Below, one piece after another: positions 9,079-18,480 of a DNA stretch of 64,000 nucleotides. The notes under the pieces were generated by a model. It was not told where the DNA came from. It saw only the letters and a program-made list of their open reading frames with translations, and did no database searches. Within the stretch, counting starts at the first letter, position 1. Every line of letters starts with the position of its first letter. Position numbers and translations under genes: made by a program. This DNA comes from Roseovarius sp. Pro17 (GTDB lineage: Bacteria > Pseudomonadota > Alphaproteobacteria > Rhodobacterales > Rhodobacteraceae): NCBI RefSeq assembly GCF_035599575.1, contig NZ_CP141179.1, positions 2,542,001 to 2,606,000 on the forward strand, given 5' to 3'.

Positions 9079-9914
9079 CAGTCGCGCAGCAATTCGTTGA
9101 TCGACGTCTTGGAGCGTGTCTGCGCATCCACCCGCTTGACGATCACCGCGCAATAAAGGTTCACACCGTTCTTGGACGGCAGGGATCCAGCTACGACGAC
9201 AGAGCCGCTGGGAACTTCGCCGTAGGTTATATTGCCCGTCTCGCGATCGACGATCTTGGTCGATTGGCCGATGAATACGCCCATGCCCAGCACGCTGCCC
9301 TCGCGCACGATGCAGCCCTCGACCACCTCCGAGCGCGCACCGATAAAGCAGTTATCCTCGATGATAGTCGGCCCGGCCTGCATCGGCTCCAGCACGCCAC
9401 CGATGCCGACGCCACCCGAGAGATGCACGTTCTTGCCGATCTGCGCACAGCTGCCAACGGTGGCCCATGTATCGACCATGGTGCCGCTGTCGACGTAGGC
9501 GCCCAGATTGACGAAGGACGGCATCAGCACGACGCCGGGGGCAATATAGGCGCTCTTGCGCACCACGCAGCTGGGGACGGCGCGGAAACCGGCGCCCGCC
9601 CACTCGGCATCGCCCCAGCCCTTGAACTTGCTGTCAACCTTGTCCCACCAGCCGCCCCCCTGAGGGCCACCCGGCTGCGCCTCCATGTCCTTGATACGAA
9701 AGCCCAGCAGCACGGCCTTTTTGGCCCACTGATTGACGTGCCAGACGCCATCATCGCGCGGCTCGGCCACGCGCAACTGGCCGCTGTCCAGTGCCTCCAA
9801 CGTCGCCTCGATGGCTTCGCGCGTTTCGCCGCCCGTGGCGGAGGTGATGCTATCGCGCGCCTCCCAGGCGGCCTCGATCGCGGTCTCTAACTGGGCATTG
9901 GACATGGGGGCCAC
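9078..9914 (-). CDS. dapD: Tetrahydrodipicolinate N-succinyltransferase DapD
   Basis: DapD transfers succinate from succinyl-CoA to tetrahydrodipicolinate, opening the succinylase route to diaminopimelate and lysine. The protein has 278 residues, near the usual 274-275. The N-terminal helical part is followed by a left-handed beta-helix with hexapeptide repeats, visible around [41 protein letters not shown] and the [14 protein letters not shown] region. The start codon is preceded by an AGGAGT-like stretch. dapE for the later step of the same branch is nearby on the same strand but in another transcription unit. Confidence 0.97.
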   Translation of the reverse strand: MAPMSNAQLETAIEAAWEARDSITSATGGETREAIEATLEALDSGQLRVAEPRDDGVWHVNQWAKKAVLLGFRIKDMEAQPGGPQGGGWWDKVDSKFKGWGDAEWAGAGFRAVPSCVVRKSAYIAPGVVLMPSFVNLGAYVDSGTMVDTWATVGSCAQIGKNVHLSGGVGIGGVLEPMQAGPTIIEDNCFIGARSEVVEGCIVREGSVLGMGVFIGQSTKIVDRETGNITYGEVPSGSVVVAGSLPSKNGVNLYCAVIVKRVDAQTRSKTSINELLRD

Positions 9915-10060
9915 TCCTGATCAGGTTTTTGTCTGGATAGCGTATAGGCAGGCGCGCGTGCGTGCGCAATGCACCCAAACGGCCCCCGCACCGCTGGTCA
10001 AGCCCGCCGCGAGGCGATACTGCTGGCAAAAAGCGCATGCCAGCCCCGAGGATGATCCCG

Positions 10061-10888
10061 ATGAACGACGACCGCACCAGCCAGTTTCGCGACGCAGGCA
10101 CCGACCACACGACCGCCAAGCAGGTGCCAGATACCCCGCAGACACGCGCGCCCGCCTACCGTCTGGCCTTTACGGATACCGATTTCATGCTGCGCGAAGA
10201 TCTGCGGCCCGTGCGCCTGCAGCTGGAGCTGCTCAAACCCGAGCTGATCCTGAACGAGCGCGGTATTCGCAGCACCGTGGTGCTATTCGGCGGCGCGCGC
10301 ATCCCCGAGCCATCCAAGAAAGAGAGCGCACGCACGAAGTCGCTGGCTGATCTGTCGAAATATTATGACGAGGCCCGCGAATTCGCGCGCCTTATGACCT
10401 TGAAATCGATGGCGTCCTATGGCCGTGATTATGTCGTCGCCACAGGCGGCGGGCCGGGCGTGATGGAGGCCGGAAACCGCGGTGCGGCGGATGCAGGCGG
10501 CGCGTCGATTGGACTGAACATCGTGCTGCCACACGAACAGGCGCCGAACGGGTACGTCACGCCCGGCCTCTGCTTCAACTTTCACTACTTTGCGATCCGC
10601 AAGATGCATTTTCTGATGCGCGCTCGGGCGATCTGCGTCTTTCCCGGCGGCTTTGGCACGCTGGACGAAACATTCGAGGCGCTGACGCTGATCCAGTCAG
10701 ACCGGATGAAGCGCATGCCGTTCCTGCTGTTCGGCGAGGAATTCTGGCGCAAGATCATCAACTGGGAGGCGCTGGCAGATGCCGGCACCATTAGCGACGA
10801 GGATCTGGAGTTGTTCCAATTCGTCGAGACTGCCGCCGAGGCGATTCAGGTCATCGACGACTGGGACGCCGCACAGATCGACTGCTGA
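10061..10888 (+). CDS. LOG-family protein (nucleotide 5'-monophosphate nucleosidase-like)
   Basis: The ATG at 10061 has a GAGG eight bases upstream and gives 275 residues; the open frame extends upstream but without conserved sequence. The LOG/lysine-decarboxylase-like signatures are intact: GGGPGVMEA at 129-137 and PGGFGTLDE at 195-203. Members of this family hydrolyse nucleoside monophosphates (LOG cytokinin-activating enzymes, PpnN), and the old name lysine decarboxylase is not supported by biochemistry. The N-terminal about 70-residue extension and overall length resemble the larger bacterial LOG type. The exact substrate cannot be read from sequence. It is divergent from dapD and convergent with rlmN. 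Confidence 0.88.
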   Translation: MNDDRTSQFRDAGTDHTTAKQVPDTPQTRAPAYRLAFTDTDFMLREDLRPVRLQLELLKPELILNERGIRSTVVLFGGARIPEPSKKESARTKSLADLSKYYDEAREFARLMTLKSMASYGRDYVVATGGGPGVMEAGNRGAADAGGASIGLNIVLPHEQAPNGYVTPGLCFNFHYFAIRKMHFLMRARAICVFPGGFGTLDETFEALTLIQSDRMKRMPFLLFGEEFWRKIINWEALADAGTISDEDLELFQFVETAAEAIQVIDDWDAAQIDC

Positions 10889-10921
10889 CGACGCGGCCAA
10901 CTGCGCAGAATCGGACAGTGC

Positions 10922-12100
10922 TTAGCCGAGGCCAGCATCTGCCTCGATCTGGCGGCGGGATTTGCGCGCGCGCTCGGTCGCTGATTTCAGCTGGCCGCAG
11001 GCGGCCATGATATCCTCGCCGCGGGGCTTGCGGATGGGGCTGGCATAACCGGCCTTGTGAATGATGTCGGCAAAGGCGTGGATGCGGTTGTTCGAGCTGC
11101 GTGTGTAGGGTGCGCCGGGCCATTCGTTGAACGGAATCAAGTTGATCTTGGCCGGGATACCCTCGATCAGCTTGACCAGCCGGTGCGCGTCGTCATCGCT
11201 GTCGTTGATGCCGTTCAGCATGACATACTCAAAAGTGATCCGCTCGGAATTGCTGACCTTTGGATAGGCGCGCAACGCGTCCAGCAGCGCCTCAATGTTC
11301 CATTTCTTGTTGATCGGCACGAGGCCATCGCGCACTTCGTCCGTTGTCGCGTGAAAGCTGACGGCCAGCATGCAGCCGATTTCAGCCGCCGTGCGGTGGA
11401 TCTCGGGCACGACGCCGGAGGTCGACAGTGTAATGCGGCGGCGGCTGAGCTGAATGCCCTCGGGATCCATCGCGATCTTCATCGCGTCGCGCACATTCTC
11501 AAAATTATAGAGCGGCTCGCCCATGCCCATCAGCACGATATTACTCAGCAGGCGCGTCTCATCCTTTGGCGCGCCTTGCTCGGGCCATTCATTCAGGTCA
11601 TCGCGCGCGACCATGATCTGGCCGACAATCTCGCCCGCCGTCAGGTTGCGCACCAGTTTTTGCGTGCCGGTATGACAGAACGAACAGGTTAGCGTGCAGC
11701 CAACCTGAGACGAAATGCATAGCGTGCCGCGCCCTTCCTCTGGGATATAGACAACCTCGACCTCATGCCCGCCAGCGATGCGCACCAGATATTTGCGGGT
11801 GCCATCCGTGCTGACCTGACGGCTGACGACCTCGGGGGTGTCCAGCGTGAATTGCTCCGCCAAATCGACGCGATACTGCTTGGCGAGGTTGGTCATCTGT
11901 GCAAAATCGCGGATGCCCCATTGATAGACCCATTGCCAGATCTGGCCTGCGCGCATTTTTGCCTGCTTTTCAGGCGTGCCGTGGGCAATCAACGTGTCGC
12001 GCAGCGCATCGCGCGTGAGGCCGATCAGGTTCGGCTTGCCCTCCGGCACCTTGCGCGGGAGGGTCATGACGTCTTGTGTGATCGGGGTGGTCTGGGTCAT
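10922..12100 (-). CDS. rlmN: Dual-specificity 23S rRNA/tRNA methyltransferase RlmN
   Basis: RlmN is a radical-SAM enzyme that methylates C2 of A2503 in 23S rRNA and A37 in some tRNAs. The chosen ATG gives 392 residues and is preceded by a GAAAGG-type site; upstream in-frame codons look unrelated. The CxxxCxxC cluster-binding motif is Cys135, Cys139 and Cys142. GMGEPLYNF follows, as expected for the family, and the C-terminal MAACGQL holds the second catalytic Cys. The gene is downstream of ialB on the same strand but separated by a terminator. Confidence 0.96.
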   Translation of the reverse strand: MTQTTPITQDVMTLPRKVPEGKPNLIGLTRDALRDTLIAHGTPEKQAKMRAGQIWQWVYQWGIRDFAQMTNLAKQYRVDLAEQFTLDTPEVVSRQVSTDGTRKYLVRIAGGHEVEVVYIPEEGRGTLCISSQVGCTLTCSFCHTGTQKLVRNLTAGEIVGQIMVARDDLNEWPEQGAPKDETRLLSNIVLMGMGEPLYNFENVRDAMKIAMDPEGIQLSRRRITLSTSGVVPEIHRTAAEIGCMLAVSFHATTDEVRDGLVPINKKWNIEALLDALRAYPKVSNSERITFEYVMLNGINDSDDDAHRLVKLIEGIPAKINLIPFNEWPGAPYTRSSNNRIHAFADIIHKAGYASPIRKPRGEDIMAACGQLKSATERARKSRRQIEADAGLG

Positions 12101-12202
12101 TGGGGCGGGCCTTTCAGCGTCGGATATGACCCTATATAGGATTCGGCGACCAATGCCAAAGGGGCGCAGAGCAGGCTGGACCTGCCACACCGCGCAAATA
12201 CG

Positions 12203-12229
12203 AAAAAGAGCGATCCAATTGGACCGCTC
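12203..12229 (-). terminator. Rho-independent terminator of the ialB-like gene
   Basis: On the minus strand a hairpin with arms GAGCG-GTCC / GGAT-CGCTC (one A-C mismatch, loop AATT) lies at 12208-12229 and runs directly into five T residues (12207-12203). It sits 28 nt after the stop of the IalB-like gene and about 100 nt before the rlmN start. It would therefore end the upstream transcript and leave rlmN with its own promoter. Confidence 0.85.
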
Positions 12230-12256
12230 CTATTCACTTTAATTTGCAAAAGGCGC

Positions 12257-12796
12257 TCACTTACAGCGCTTCTCGGCCTCTTCCATCGCGGCGGTGTAGC
12301 CGATCAGCGAGAACGAATCCTTGGTTTGCGTCCCGCGCGCCGACCCCCCAGTCAGAACCGCGTCAGAGCCCCGCTTGAGCGCTGCGATGATCTTGGCGTC
12401 GTCATCGGCGCTGGCGGGCCATGCCCATTCCTTTTCGGTATATAGCTCGAACGTTTCCGTCCCGATCTGTAGCCCGACAGTGGATCCTTCGGCAAAAGGA
12501 TAACCGCCGGTAAAGGCCACCTGCCCGCGCACGCCCGCATCGGGGCGAAAGAAGGTCATGAACAGGATTTCGCCCCGGCGCACGGCCACGACCTTGCCGC
12601 CCTTGGTGTTGATCGTCTCGGTCGGGGCCGACACGGTCCAGCACTCACGCGGGGTTTTTTCGGTGAAAACGCTCCAGGCCGTCTTGGCGGCGACCTGATT
12701 GGTGCTTTCGGCTTGTGCCAGGGCCGCACCGGACCCCATCATTGCAATTGCGGTAATTGCTGCGCCCAGCGCGCCGCGCGTCACGTGTAGTGCCAT
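12257..12796 (-). CDS. Invasion-associated locus B (IalB)-family exported protein
   Basis: The protein has 179 residues and a clear Sec signal peptide: positively charged start, hydrophobic AAITAIAMMGSGAALAQA, and cleavage probably after residue about 28. The mature part contains WSVFTEKTPRECWTVSAPTET and MTFFRPDAGVRGQVAFTGGYPF, typical of the IalB family (PF06776). The two Cys residues of the mature protein may form a disulfide. In Bartonella the family is linked to erythrocyte invasion, but it is widespread in free-living alphaproteobacteria, where it is probably an envelope protein of unknown role. A TATAAT-like hexamer lies upstream on the minus strand at 12836-12831. Confidence 0.85.
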   Translation of the reverse strand: MALHVTRGALGAAITAIAMMGSGAALAQAESTNQVAAKTAWSVFTEKTPRECWTVSAPTETINTKGGKVVAVRRGEILFMTFFRPDAGVRGQVAFTGGYPFAEGSTVGLQIGTETFELYTEKEWAWPASADDDAKIIAALKRGSDAVLTGGSARGTQTKDSFSLIGYTAAMEEAEKRCK

Positions 12797-12986
12797 TCTT
12801 GTGCAGCCTCCAAGCCGTCCTTGAGCCTCAATTATATAGCGCCTGCCAGCCGCCCCTCTTGAAAAGGGTTTCCGCTTGGCATTCGCGTGGTTCTTCTCGA
12901 CAGTGCAATACTAGCCCAGAACCTGCCAGAAACGAAAGAATGAATTGGCGGAATCCCGCAAATTACCATTCCAAGGAGTCACGCCC

Positions 12987-13997
12987 ATGACCAGACCCGC
13001 AATCGCCCCCGTCCCAATGACCGAAATCTGGCGCGGCCCCATGGCCGAAAGCGTGCATCTGGGCCATGCCGTGATCTGCGGTCCCGGCGGTCAGATCGTC
13101 GAGGCGTGGGGTGACCCCAATGTGCAGATATATCCGCGCTCATCCGCCAAGATGCTTCAGGCACTGCCCTTGATCGAGAGCGGCGCGGCAGCTGCCGCCG
13201 GGCTGACGTCCGAGCAACTGGCACTGGCCTGCGCGTCGCATAACGGCGCGTCGATACATACAGAGCGGGTAGCGAAATGGGTCGAAGGGCTGGGTCTGGG
13301 CGAAAGCGATTTTCGCTGCGGCAGCCACATGCCCAAGGACGACGACGCCGCACATGCCCTGATCCGCGCCTATGAAAGCCCGTGCCAGTTGCACAACAAT
13401 TGTTCCGGCAAACATGCTGGGTTTCTGACGCTGGCGCAGCATCTGGGCGCAGGGCCAGAATATGTCGAGATGGATCACCCGGTGCAGCAAGCCTGCCTTG
13501 CGGCCTTTGAGGAGGTGACGCAGGAATCGAGCCCCGGATACGGCATCGACGGCTGCTCGTCCCCGAATTTCCTGACCAGCCTGCACGGCATGGCGCGCGC
13601 GATGGCGTTCTTTGCAACTGCGCGCGAAGGCGGCGATACCCGTCAGAGCGCCGCCGCGCGCCTGCGCGATGCGATGATCGCGCATCCCGCGCTGGTCGCC
13701 GGAGAGGGGCGCGCCTGCACCGAGTTGATGCGCGCCTGCAAGGAGCCTGTGGCGCTCAAAACCGGTGCCGAGGCGTTTTTCATCGCTATCATACCGGGCC
13801 GGGGTCTGGGAATCGCGTTGAAGGTTGCCGACGGCGCCGACCGCGGATCGGAATGCGCCATCGCGGCGCTTTTGGTGCGGCTGGGTGTGCTGGAGGCGGA
13901 TCATCCGTCGGCGCGCAAGTTCATGAACAAGGTGGTGACGAACTGGCGCGGGATCGAAACCGGGATGATCAAACCCGCGCCCGGGCTGATCGCGTAG
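12987..13997 (+). CDS. ansA: L-asparaginase, Rhizobium AnsA type (PF06089)
   Basis: The ATG at 12987 follows AAGGAG (12973-12978) and gives 336 residues. The sequence matches the asparaginase II family first described in Rhizobium etli, which is unrelated to the classical E. coli enzymes. Readable conserved pieces are RSSAKMLQALPLIESGAA near residues 51-68, ACASHNGASIHTERV, the HNNCSGKHAGFL segment around 143-154, and YGIDGCSSPNF. It hydrolyses asparagine to aspartate and ammonia in the cytoplasm. It stands alone, convergent with the YCII-domain gene. Confidence 0.92.
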   Translation: MTRPAIAPVPMTEIWRGPMAESVHLGHAVICGPGGQIVEAWGDPNVQIYPRSSAKMLQALPLIESGAAAAAGLTSEQLALACASHNGASIHTERVAKWVEGLGLGESDFRCGSHMPKDDDAAHALIRAYESPCQLHNNCSGKHAGFLTLAQHLGAGPEYVEMDHPVQQACLAAFEEVTQESSPGYGIDGCSSPNFLTSLHGMARAMAFFATAREGGDTRQSAAARLRDAMIAHPALVAGEGRACTELMRACKEPVALKTGAEAFFIAIIPGRGLGIALKVADGADRGSECAIAALLVRLGVLEADHPSARKFMNKVVTNWRGIETGMIKPAPGLIA

Positions 13998-14072
13998 CTG
14001 CACAGGCCAGCGAGGCCGCGCTCGCCGTCTGACACGGCAAAAGCAGCCCTGATCGCGAGCCGCCTCATCGCG

Positions 14073-14390
14073 TCACATCTGGATAATCTCGGCCACCTCG
14101 ATCGTGCCCTTGCCGCCATCGAGGATCGGGCAGCCTTTGGCCATATCGCAGGCCGCTTCGATGCTGTCTGCACGCACAATAGAATATCCCGACGTGGGAT
14201 TGGCGCCGCCGTTGTCCGTCACGCCATCGGCGCCGACGGTTTTGGACATGCCGACAGGATTGCCGTCATCGACGAACGCTTTGCCGATGTTGTCCATCCA
14301 GGTGCGCCATGCGGCCATCGCCTTTTCGCCCTCTTCAGGCGTCTCAGGCATGCCGCCACCGTGATAAACGAACAGAAATGTGCTGGACAT
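14073..14390 (-). CDS. YCII-related (DGPF) domain protein
   Basis: This encodes 105 residues with the ferredoxin-like YciI pattern: FLFVYHGGG at the start, an EEGEKAMAAWRTWMDNIG helix, and SGYSIVRADSIEAACDMAKGCPIL, the characteristic latter half of DGPF/YCII proteins. Larger relatives are often fused to or located beside ECF sigma factors, but no such gene is adjacent here. The catalytic role of the family is unclear; a His/Asp dyad has been proposed in some members. It is a single gene between ansA and serB. Confidence 0.85.
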   Translation of the reverse strand: MSSTFLFVYHGGGMPETPEEGEKAMAAWRTWMDNIGKAFVDDGNPVGMSKTVGADGVTDNGGANPTSGYSIVRADSIEAACDMAKGCPILDGGKGTIEVAEIIQM

Positions 14391-14476
14391 GGTTCATACT
14401 CCTACAGAGTTGATGCCCCGCGGCCACGGATCGCGACCGCGAGCGAGCACCATATTACGCGCCCGCGTCTATCCTG

Positions 14477-15349
14477 TCATCCTTGGACAAATTCGGACCG
14501 CGCATAGCCTTGCAGATAAAGCAGCGCGGTCAGATCGCCATGGTTGATCCTCAGGTCACATTCCGCCGCGACTACAGGCTTGGCATGAAGCGCTACGCCG
14601 GCCCCGGCGCGGCCCAGCATCCCCAGATCGTTCGCGCCGTCGCCCACGGCCATCACATCATCGGCGCTCAGGCCCAGCCGCGCAGCAATCTCGTCCAGCG
14701 CATCGATCTTGGCCTGCCGTCCCAGAATGGGGCGCGCGACGTCGCCGGTCAGCTCGCCGTCCTCGATGATCAGCGCATTCGCGCGATCCTCGTCAAAGCC
14801 CAGCGCGGCGGCCACCGGCCCGGTAAAGGCGGTAAACCCGCCCGAAACCAGCGCCGTATACCCACCATTGCTGCGCATCGTCGCCACTAGCGCCGCGCCG
14901 CCCGGCGCATAGGTAATCCGCGTCTGCAACACCTCGCCAATGACCGCCTCGGGCAGCCCCTTGAGCAGCGCCATACGTTCCAGCAGCGCGCCCTCGAAAT
15001 CCAGTTCGCCGTTCATCGCCCGCGCCGTAATCTCGCGCACATGCGCGCCGACGCCTGCCGCCTCGGCCAGTTCGTCGATACATTCCTGCTGGATCATGGT
15101 GCTGTCCATGTCGGCCAACAGCATGGCCTTGCGCCGTCCCTCACTGCGCTGCATCGCCAGATCAACGCGCATCCCCTGCAAGTCGGCCCAGACGTCCCAC
15201 AGGTTGCCCGGCATCTCGGCCAACGTGAACTCCGCCGCCTCATCGGGGCTGAGCCATTGGACATCCCCGCCCCCCCACGCGTTACGCAGGCTCTCGGTCA
15301 GGCTGGGCTCCAGCCCACCGGGGGCCGCGATCAGGGTCGCTGTGAACAT
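14477..15349 (-). CDS. serB: Phosphoserine phosphatase SerB
   Basis: SerB carries out the last step of serine synthesis, hydrolysing O-phosphoserine. The protein has 290 residues: an N-terminal ACT-like part (about 1-75) and a HAD phosphatase domain. The nucleophile motif is ADMDST near residue 80, followed by MIQQECIDELAE typical of SerB, then LVSGGFTAFT (motif II) and VGDGANDLGML (motif IV metal-binding). It is transcribed divergently from serC-serA, so all three pathway steps meet in one locus. Confidence 0.96.
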   Translation of the reverse strand: MFTATLIAAPGGLEPSLTESLRNAWGGGDVQWLSPDEAAEFTLAEMPGNLWDVWADLQGMRVDLAMQRSEGRRKAMLLADMDSTMIQQECIDELAEAAGVGAHVREITARAMNGELDFEGALLERMALLKGLPEAVIGEVLQTRITYAPGGAALVATMRSNGGYTALVSGGFTAFTGPVAAALGFDEDRANALIIEDGELTGDVARPILGRQAKIDALDEIAARLGLSADDVMAVGDGANDLGMLGRAGAGVALHAKPVVAAECDLRINHGDLTALLYLQGYARSEFVQG

Positions 15350-15407
15350 GAGGCGATGTTTCCGATTGTGATAAAATGCGGCTCAAAAATTTGGCGAAGC
15401 GCCGCTA

Positions 15408-15488
15408 TAGCGCCATTTATCCGCTTGCGAAAGGGTCCGGCGCCGCATAGCTATTGCAGCGGGACACCCTTCCCCAACGAAGGGCGCT
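15408..15488 (+). ncRNA. Candidate serC leader RNA (serC motif)
   Basis: Upstream of serC two hairpins can be drawn. The first pairs GCGCC (15410-15414) with GGCGC (15439-15443) around an inner ATCC/GGGT stem. The second pairs AGCG (15458-15461) with CGCT (15485-15488) and CCCTTC (15467-15472) with GAAGGG (15479-15484), loop CCCAAC. It ends 20 nt before the serC ATG. A conserved serC RNA motif upstream of serC in alphaproteobacteria is known (Corbino and colleagues; Rfam serC family). Position and two-hairpin layout fit, but I could not align it to the covariance model. Confidence 0.6.
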
Positions 15489-15508
15489 TATCTGGAAGGA
15501 TAGCATAG

Positions 15509-16699
15509 ATGGCTATTGACGACCCCGCGCGCGATGGCGTGCGCAAACCTGACGTGCGGCCGAACAATCCGCGTTTCTCCTCTGGCCCCTGCGCCAAACC
15601 CCCAACATTCGCACTCGAAAAGCTGTCCGGCGCGCCCCTTGGCCGCAGCCACCGCGCTGCCGTGGGCAAAGAGCGGCTGAAGGCCGCAATCGACGGCACT
15701 CGCGCCGTGCTGGGCATACCTGATGACTACCGCATCGGCATCGTGCCCGCCTCCGATACCGGCGCGGTCGAAATGGCGATGTGGTCACTGCTGGGCGCGC
15801 GTAAAGTCGAAATGCTGGCATGGGAATCGTTCGGCGCGGGCTGGATCACCGACGTGGTCAAGCAGCTAAAGCTGGATGCCGAGGTCAAAACAGCCGGGTA
15901 TGGCGAGATCGTCGATCTCACCACCGTCGACACCGATAATGACGTGGTCTTCACTTGGAACGGCACCACCTCGGGCGTGCGCGTGCCAAATGGCGACTGG
16001 ATCGCGGCGAACCGCGCGGGCCTGACGATCTGCGACGCCACATCTGCCGCGTTCGCGCAAGATCTGCCGTGGAACAAGCTGGATGTCACCACCTTTAGCT
16101 GGCAAAAGGTGCTGGGCGGCGAGGCCGCGCATGGCATGATCGTGCTATCCCCCCGCGCGGTAGAACGGCTGGAGAGCTACACGCCCCCATGGCCCCTGCC
16201 CAAGATTTTTCGCCTGACTAAGGGTGGTTCACCGCCCGAAGGTGGCAAGCTGATCGAGGGCATCTTTAAGGGCGAAACGATCAACACGCCCTCCATGCTG
16301 GCGGTCGAGGATTATCTCTTGGCGCTGGACTGGGCGCAGTCTATCGGCGGCCTGACTGGCCTGATGGACCGCGCCGACGCCAACGCAGGAGTCATCGCCG
16401 ATTTTTGCGCCGAGAACGACTGGATCGCGAACCTCGCCAAGGCGCGTGAAACACGGTCGAACACCTCGGTCTGCCTGCGCTTTACCGATCCGCAGATCGC
16501 GGATGGTGCGGCCTTTGCCAAGGCGGTCGCCAAGCGGCTGGAGGCCGAGGGCGCCGCCTATGACATCGGCGCTTACCGCGATGCACCGCCGGGCCTGCGC
16601 ATCTGGTGCGGCGGCACGGTGGAAACGTCCGATATTCAGGCGCTGATGCCGTGGATCGAGTGGGCCTACCACGCCGAGTTGGCCGCCCAAACCAAGTGA
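15509..16699 (+). CDS. serC: Phosphoserine aminotransferase SerC
   Basis: SerC converts 3-phosphohydroxypyruvate and glutamate to phosphoserine with PLP. The 396-residue protein is of the longer class-V type found in alphaproteobacteria. The start region [16 protein letters not shown] is characteristic, and [15 protein letters not shown] places the PLP Lys at residue 200. The ATG follows GGAAGGATAGC. It lies 55 nt upstream of serA on the same strand, forming a two-gene serine operon behind the structured leader. Confidence 0.96.
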   Translation: MAIDDPARDGVRKPDVRPNNPRFSSGPCAKPPTFALEKLSGAPLGRSHRAAVGKERLKAAIDGTRAVLGIPDDYRIGIVPASDTGAVEMAMWSLLGARKVEMLAWESFGAGWITDVVKQLKLDAEVKTAGYGEIVDLTTVDTDNDVVFTWNGTTSGVRVPNGDWIAANRAGLTICDATSAAFAQDLPWNKLDVTTFSWQKVLGGEAAHGMIVLSPRAVERLESYTPPWPLPKIFRLTKGGSPPEGGKLIEGIFKGETINTPSMLAVEDYLLALDWAQSIGGLTGLMDRADANAGVIADFCAENDWIANLAKARETRSNTSVCLRFTDPQIADGAAFAKAVAKRLEAEGAAYDIGAYRDAPPGLRIWCGGTVETSDIQALMPWIEWAYHAELAAQTK

Positions 16700-16754
16700 T
16701 TTCAGGCAGGCCAGCGGCCCGCCCCCTTCCCCATATTCCATAAGGACGCTGAAA

Positions 16755-18350
16755 ATGGCTCCCAAAGTTCTCGTATCCGACAAGCTTAGTGAAACCGCCG
16801 TGCAGATCTTTCGCGATCGCGGCATTGACGTCGATTTCCAGCCCGATCTGGGCAAGGACAAGGACCGCCTCGCCGAAATCATCGGCGATTATGATGGCCT
16901 TGCCATCCGCTCGGCCACCAAGGTCACCGAAAAAATTCTGGCCAATGCGCACAAACTGAAAGTCATCGCGCGCGCCGGGATCGGCACCGACAATATTGAC
17001 AAGGTGGCAGCCAGCAAGAAGGGCGTGATCGTGATGAACACACCCTTCGGCAACATGATTACGACCGCCGAACATGCTATAGCCCTGATGTTCGCCGTCG
17101 CGCGCCAAATCCCCGAGGCATCCGCCTCGACCCATGCAGGCAAGTGGGAAAAATCCCGCTTCATGGGGACCGAACTGACCGGCAAGACGCTGGGCGTGAT
17201 CGGCGCGGGCAATATCGGCGGTATCGTGTGCGACCGTGCGCGGGGGCTGAAAATGAAGGTGATCGCGTATGATCCCTTTCTGGGCCAAGAGAAGGCCGAC
17301 AAGATGGGCGTCGAAAAAGTTGAACTGGACGATCTGCTGGCGCGTGCCGATTTCATCACGCTTCACGTGCCGCTGACCGACCAGACCAAAAACATCCTCA
17401 GCCGCGAAAATCTGGAAAAAACCAAAAAAGGCGTGCGCATCATCAACTGCGCGCGCGGCGGGCTGGTCGACGAAGAGGCGGCGGCCGACCTATTGAAATC
17501 CGGCCATATCGCCGGCGCGGCCTTTGATGTTTTCGCCAACGAGCCAGCCACCGAAAACCCCCTTTTCGGCCTGCCGAATGTCGTCTGCACGCCCCACCTT
17601 GGTGCCGCCACCACTGAGGCCCAAGAAAACGTCGCCCTGCAAGTGGCTGAACAGATGTCGGACTACCTGCTGACCGGCGCGGTCACCAACGCGCTCAACA
17701 TGCCCTCGGTCACTGCCGAAGAGGCCAAAGTGATGGGGCCGTGGATCAAACTGGCCGGGCATCTAGGCGCGTTCATTGGCCAGATGACGGATGAGCCGAT
17801 CAAGGCGATCAACATCCTATATGACGGTGTCGCCTCGCAGATGAACCTTGCGGCACTCACCTCGGCCACTGTAGCGGGCATCATGAAGACGGTTAATCCA
17901 GAGGTGAATATGGTCAGCGCCCCTGTGGTGGCCAAGGAACGCGGAATCAAAATCAGCACGACCCATCAGGACAAATCCGGCGCGTTCGAGGGCTATATCA
18001 AGCTGACAGTAGTGACGGACAAACGCGAACGCTCAATGGGCGGGACGATTTTCTCGGACGGCAAGCCTCGCTTTATCCAGATCAAAGGCATCAATATCGA
18101 CGCCGAAATTGGCGAACATATGCTCTATGTCACGAACCGCGACGAGCCGGGAATTATCGGTGCGCTGGGTGCGACGATGGGCGAAAACGGCGTTAACATT
18201 GCCAACTTTACCCTCGGGCGCAGCAATGCGGGTGGCGAGGCAATTGCGCTCCTTTATGTCGATGCGCCGGTGCCGCAGGGCGCGATCGACGCGCTGCAAA
18301 AGACGGGCTATTTTCAGCAGATCAAACCGCTGCATTTCGAGATCGGCTAG
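16755..18350 (+). CDS. serA: D-3-phosphoglycerate dehydrogenase SerA
   Basis: SerA oxidises 3-phosphoglycerate to 3-phosphohydroxypyruvate, the first committed step of serine synthesis. At 531 residues it is the long form: catalytic and NAD-binding core with GVIGAGNIGG at 147-156, the His-bearing TPHLGAATTEAQENVA, an intervening about 130-residue ASB domain, and a C-terminal ACT domain beginning around MLYVTNRDEPGIIGALG (from about residue 456). The ACT domain suggests allosteric feedback by serine, by family knowledge. It ends the serC-serA operon. Confidence 0.97.
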   Translation: MAPKVLVSDKLSETAVQIFRDRGIDVDFQPDLGKDKDRLAEIIGDYDGLAIRSATKVTEKILANAHKLKVIARAGIGTDNIDKVAASKKGVIVMNTPFGNMITTAEHAIALMFAVARQIPEASASTHAGKWEKSRFMGTELTGKTLGVIGAGNIGGIVCDRARGLKMKVIAYDPFLGQEKADKMGVEKVELDDLLARADFITLHVPLTDQTKNILSRENLEKTKKGVRIINCARGGLVDEEAAADLLKSGHIAGAAFDVFANEPATENPLFGLPNVVCTPHLGAATTEAQENVALQVAEQMSDYLLTGAVTNALNMPSVTAEEAKVMGPWIKLAGHLGAFIGQMTDEPIKAINILYDGVASQMNLAALTSATVAGIMKTVNPEVNMVSAPVVAKERGIKISTTHQDKSGAFEGYIKLTVVTDKRERSMGGTIFSDGKPRFIQIKGINIDAEIGEHMLYVTNRDEPGIIGALGATMGENGVNIANFTLGRSNAGGEAIALLYVDAPVPQGAIDALQKTGYFQQIKPLHFEIG

Positions 18351-18362
18351 CTCCTTCGCTCT

Positions 18363-18387
18363 GCGGCGGTCTGATCCGCGCCGCCGC
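18363..18387. terminator. Hairpin between convergent serA and the metal-sensor-like gene
   Basis: GCGGCGG (18363-18369) pairs with CCGCCGC (18381-18387) around an 11-nt loop, 12 nt after the serA stop. There is no T-tract, so it may act as a factor-dependent or processing stop rather than a classic intrinsic terminator. Confidence 0.4.
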
Positions 18388-18391
18388 GGGG

Positions 18392-18418
18392 CTTCCAGTG
18401 TTCCAAAAATACTCAATT
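18392..18418 (-). repeat. Dispersed intergenic repeat, copy A
   Basis: Read on the minus strand this 27-nt stretch contains TTGAGTATTTTTGGAACA and matches 24 of 27 bases of the segment at 54369-54395. It lies between the convergent ends of serA and the next gene. The match is too long to be chance in such a small sample of intergenic DNA. I recall similar GTATTTTTGGA-type sequences between genes in Rhodobacteraceae, but its function is unknown. Confidence 0.7.
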
Positions 18419-18480
18419 CTGCGCCATATCCGTGCGCAGCCTACCGGCCAGAACACGCGCGCCGCGACCAGCAGGCGCAA

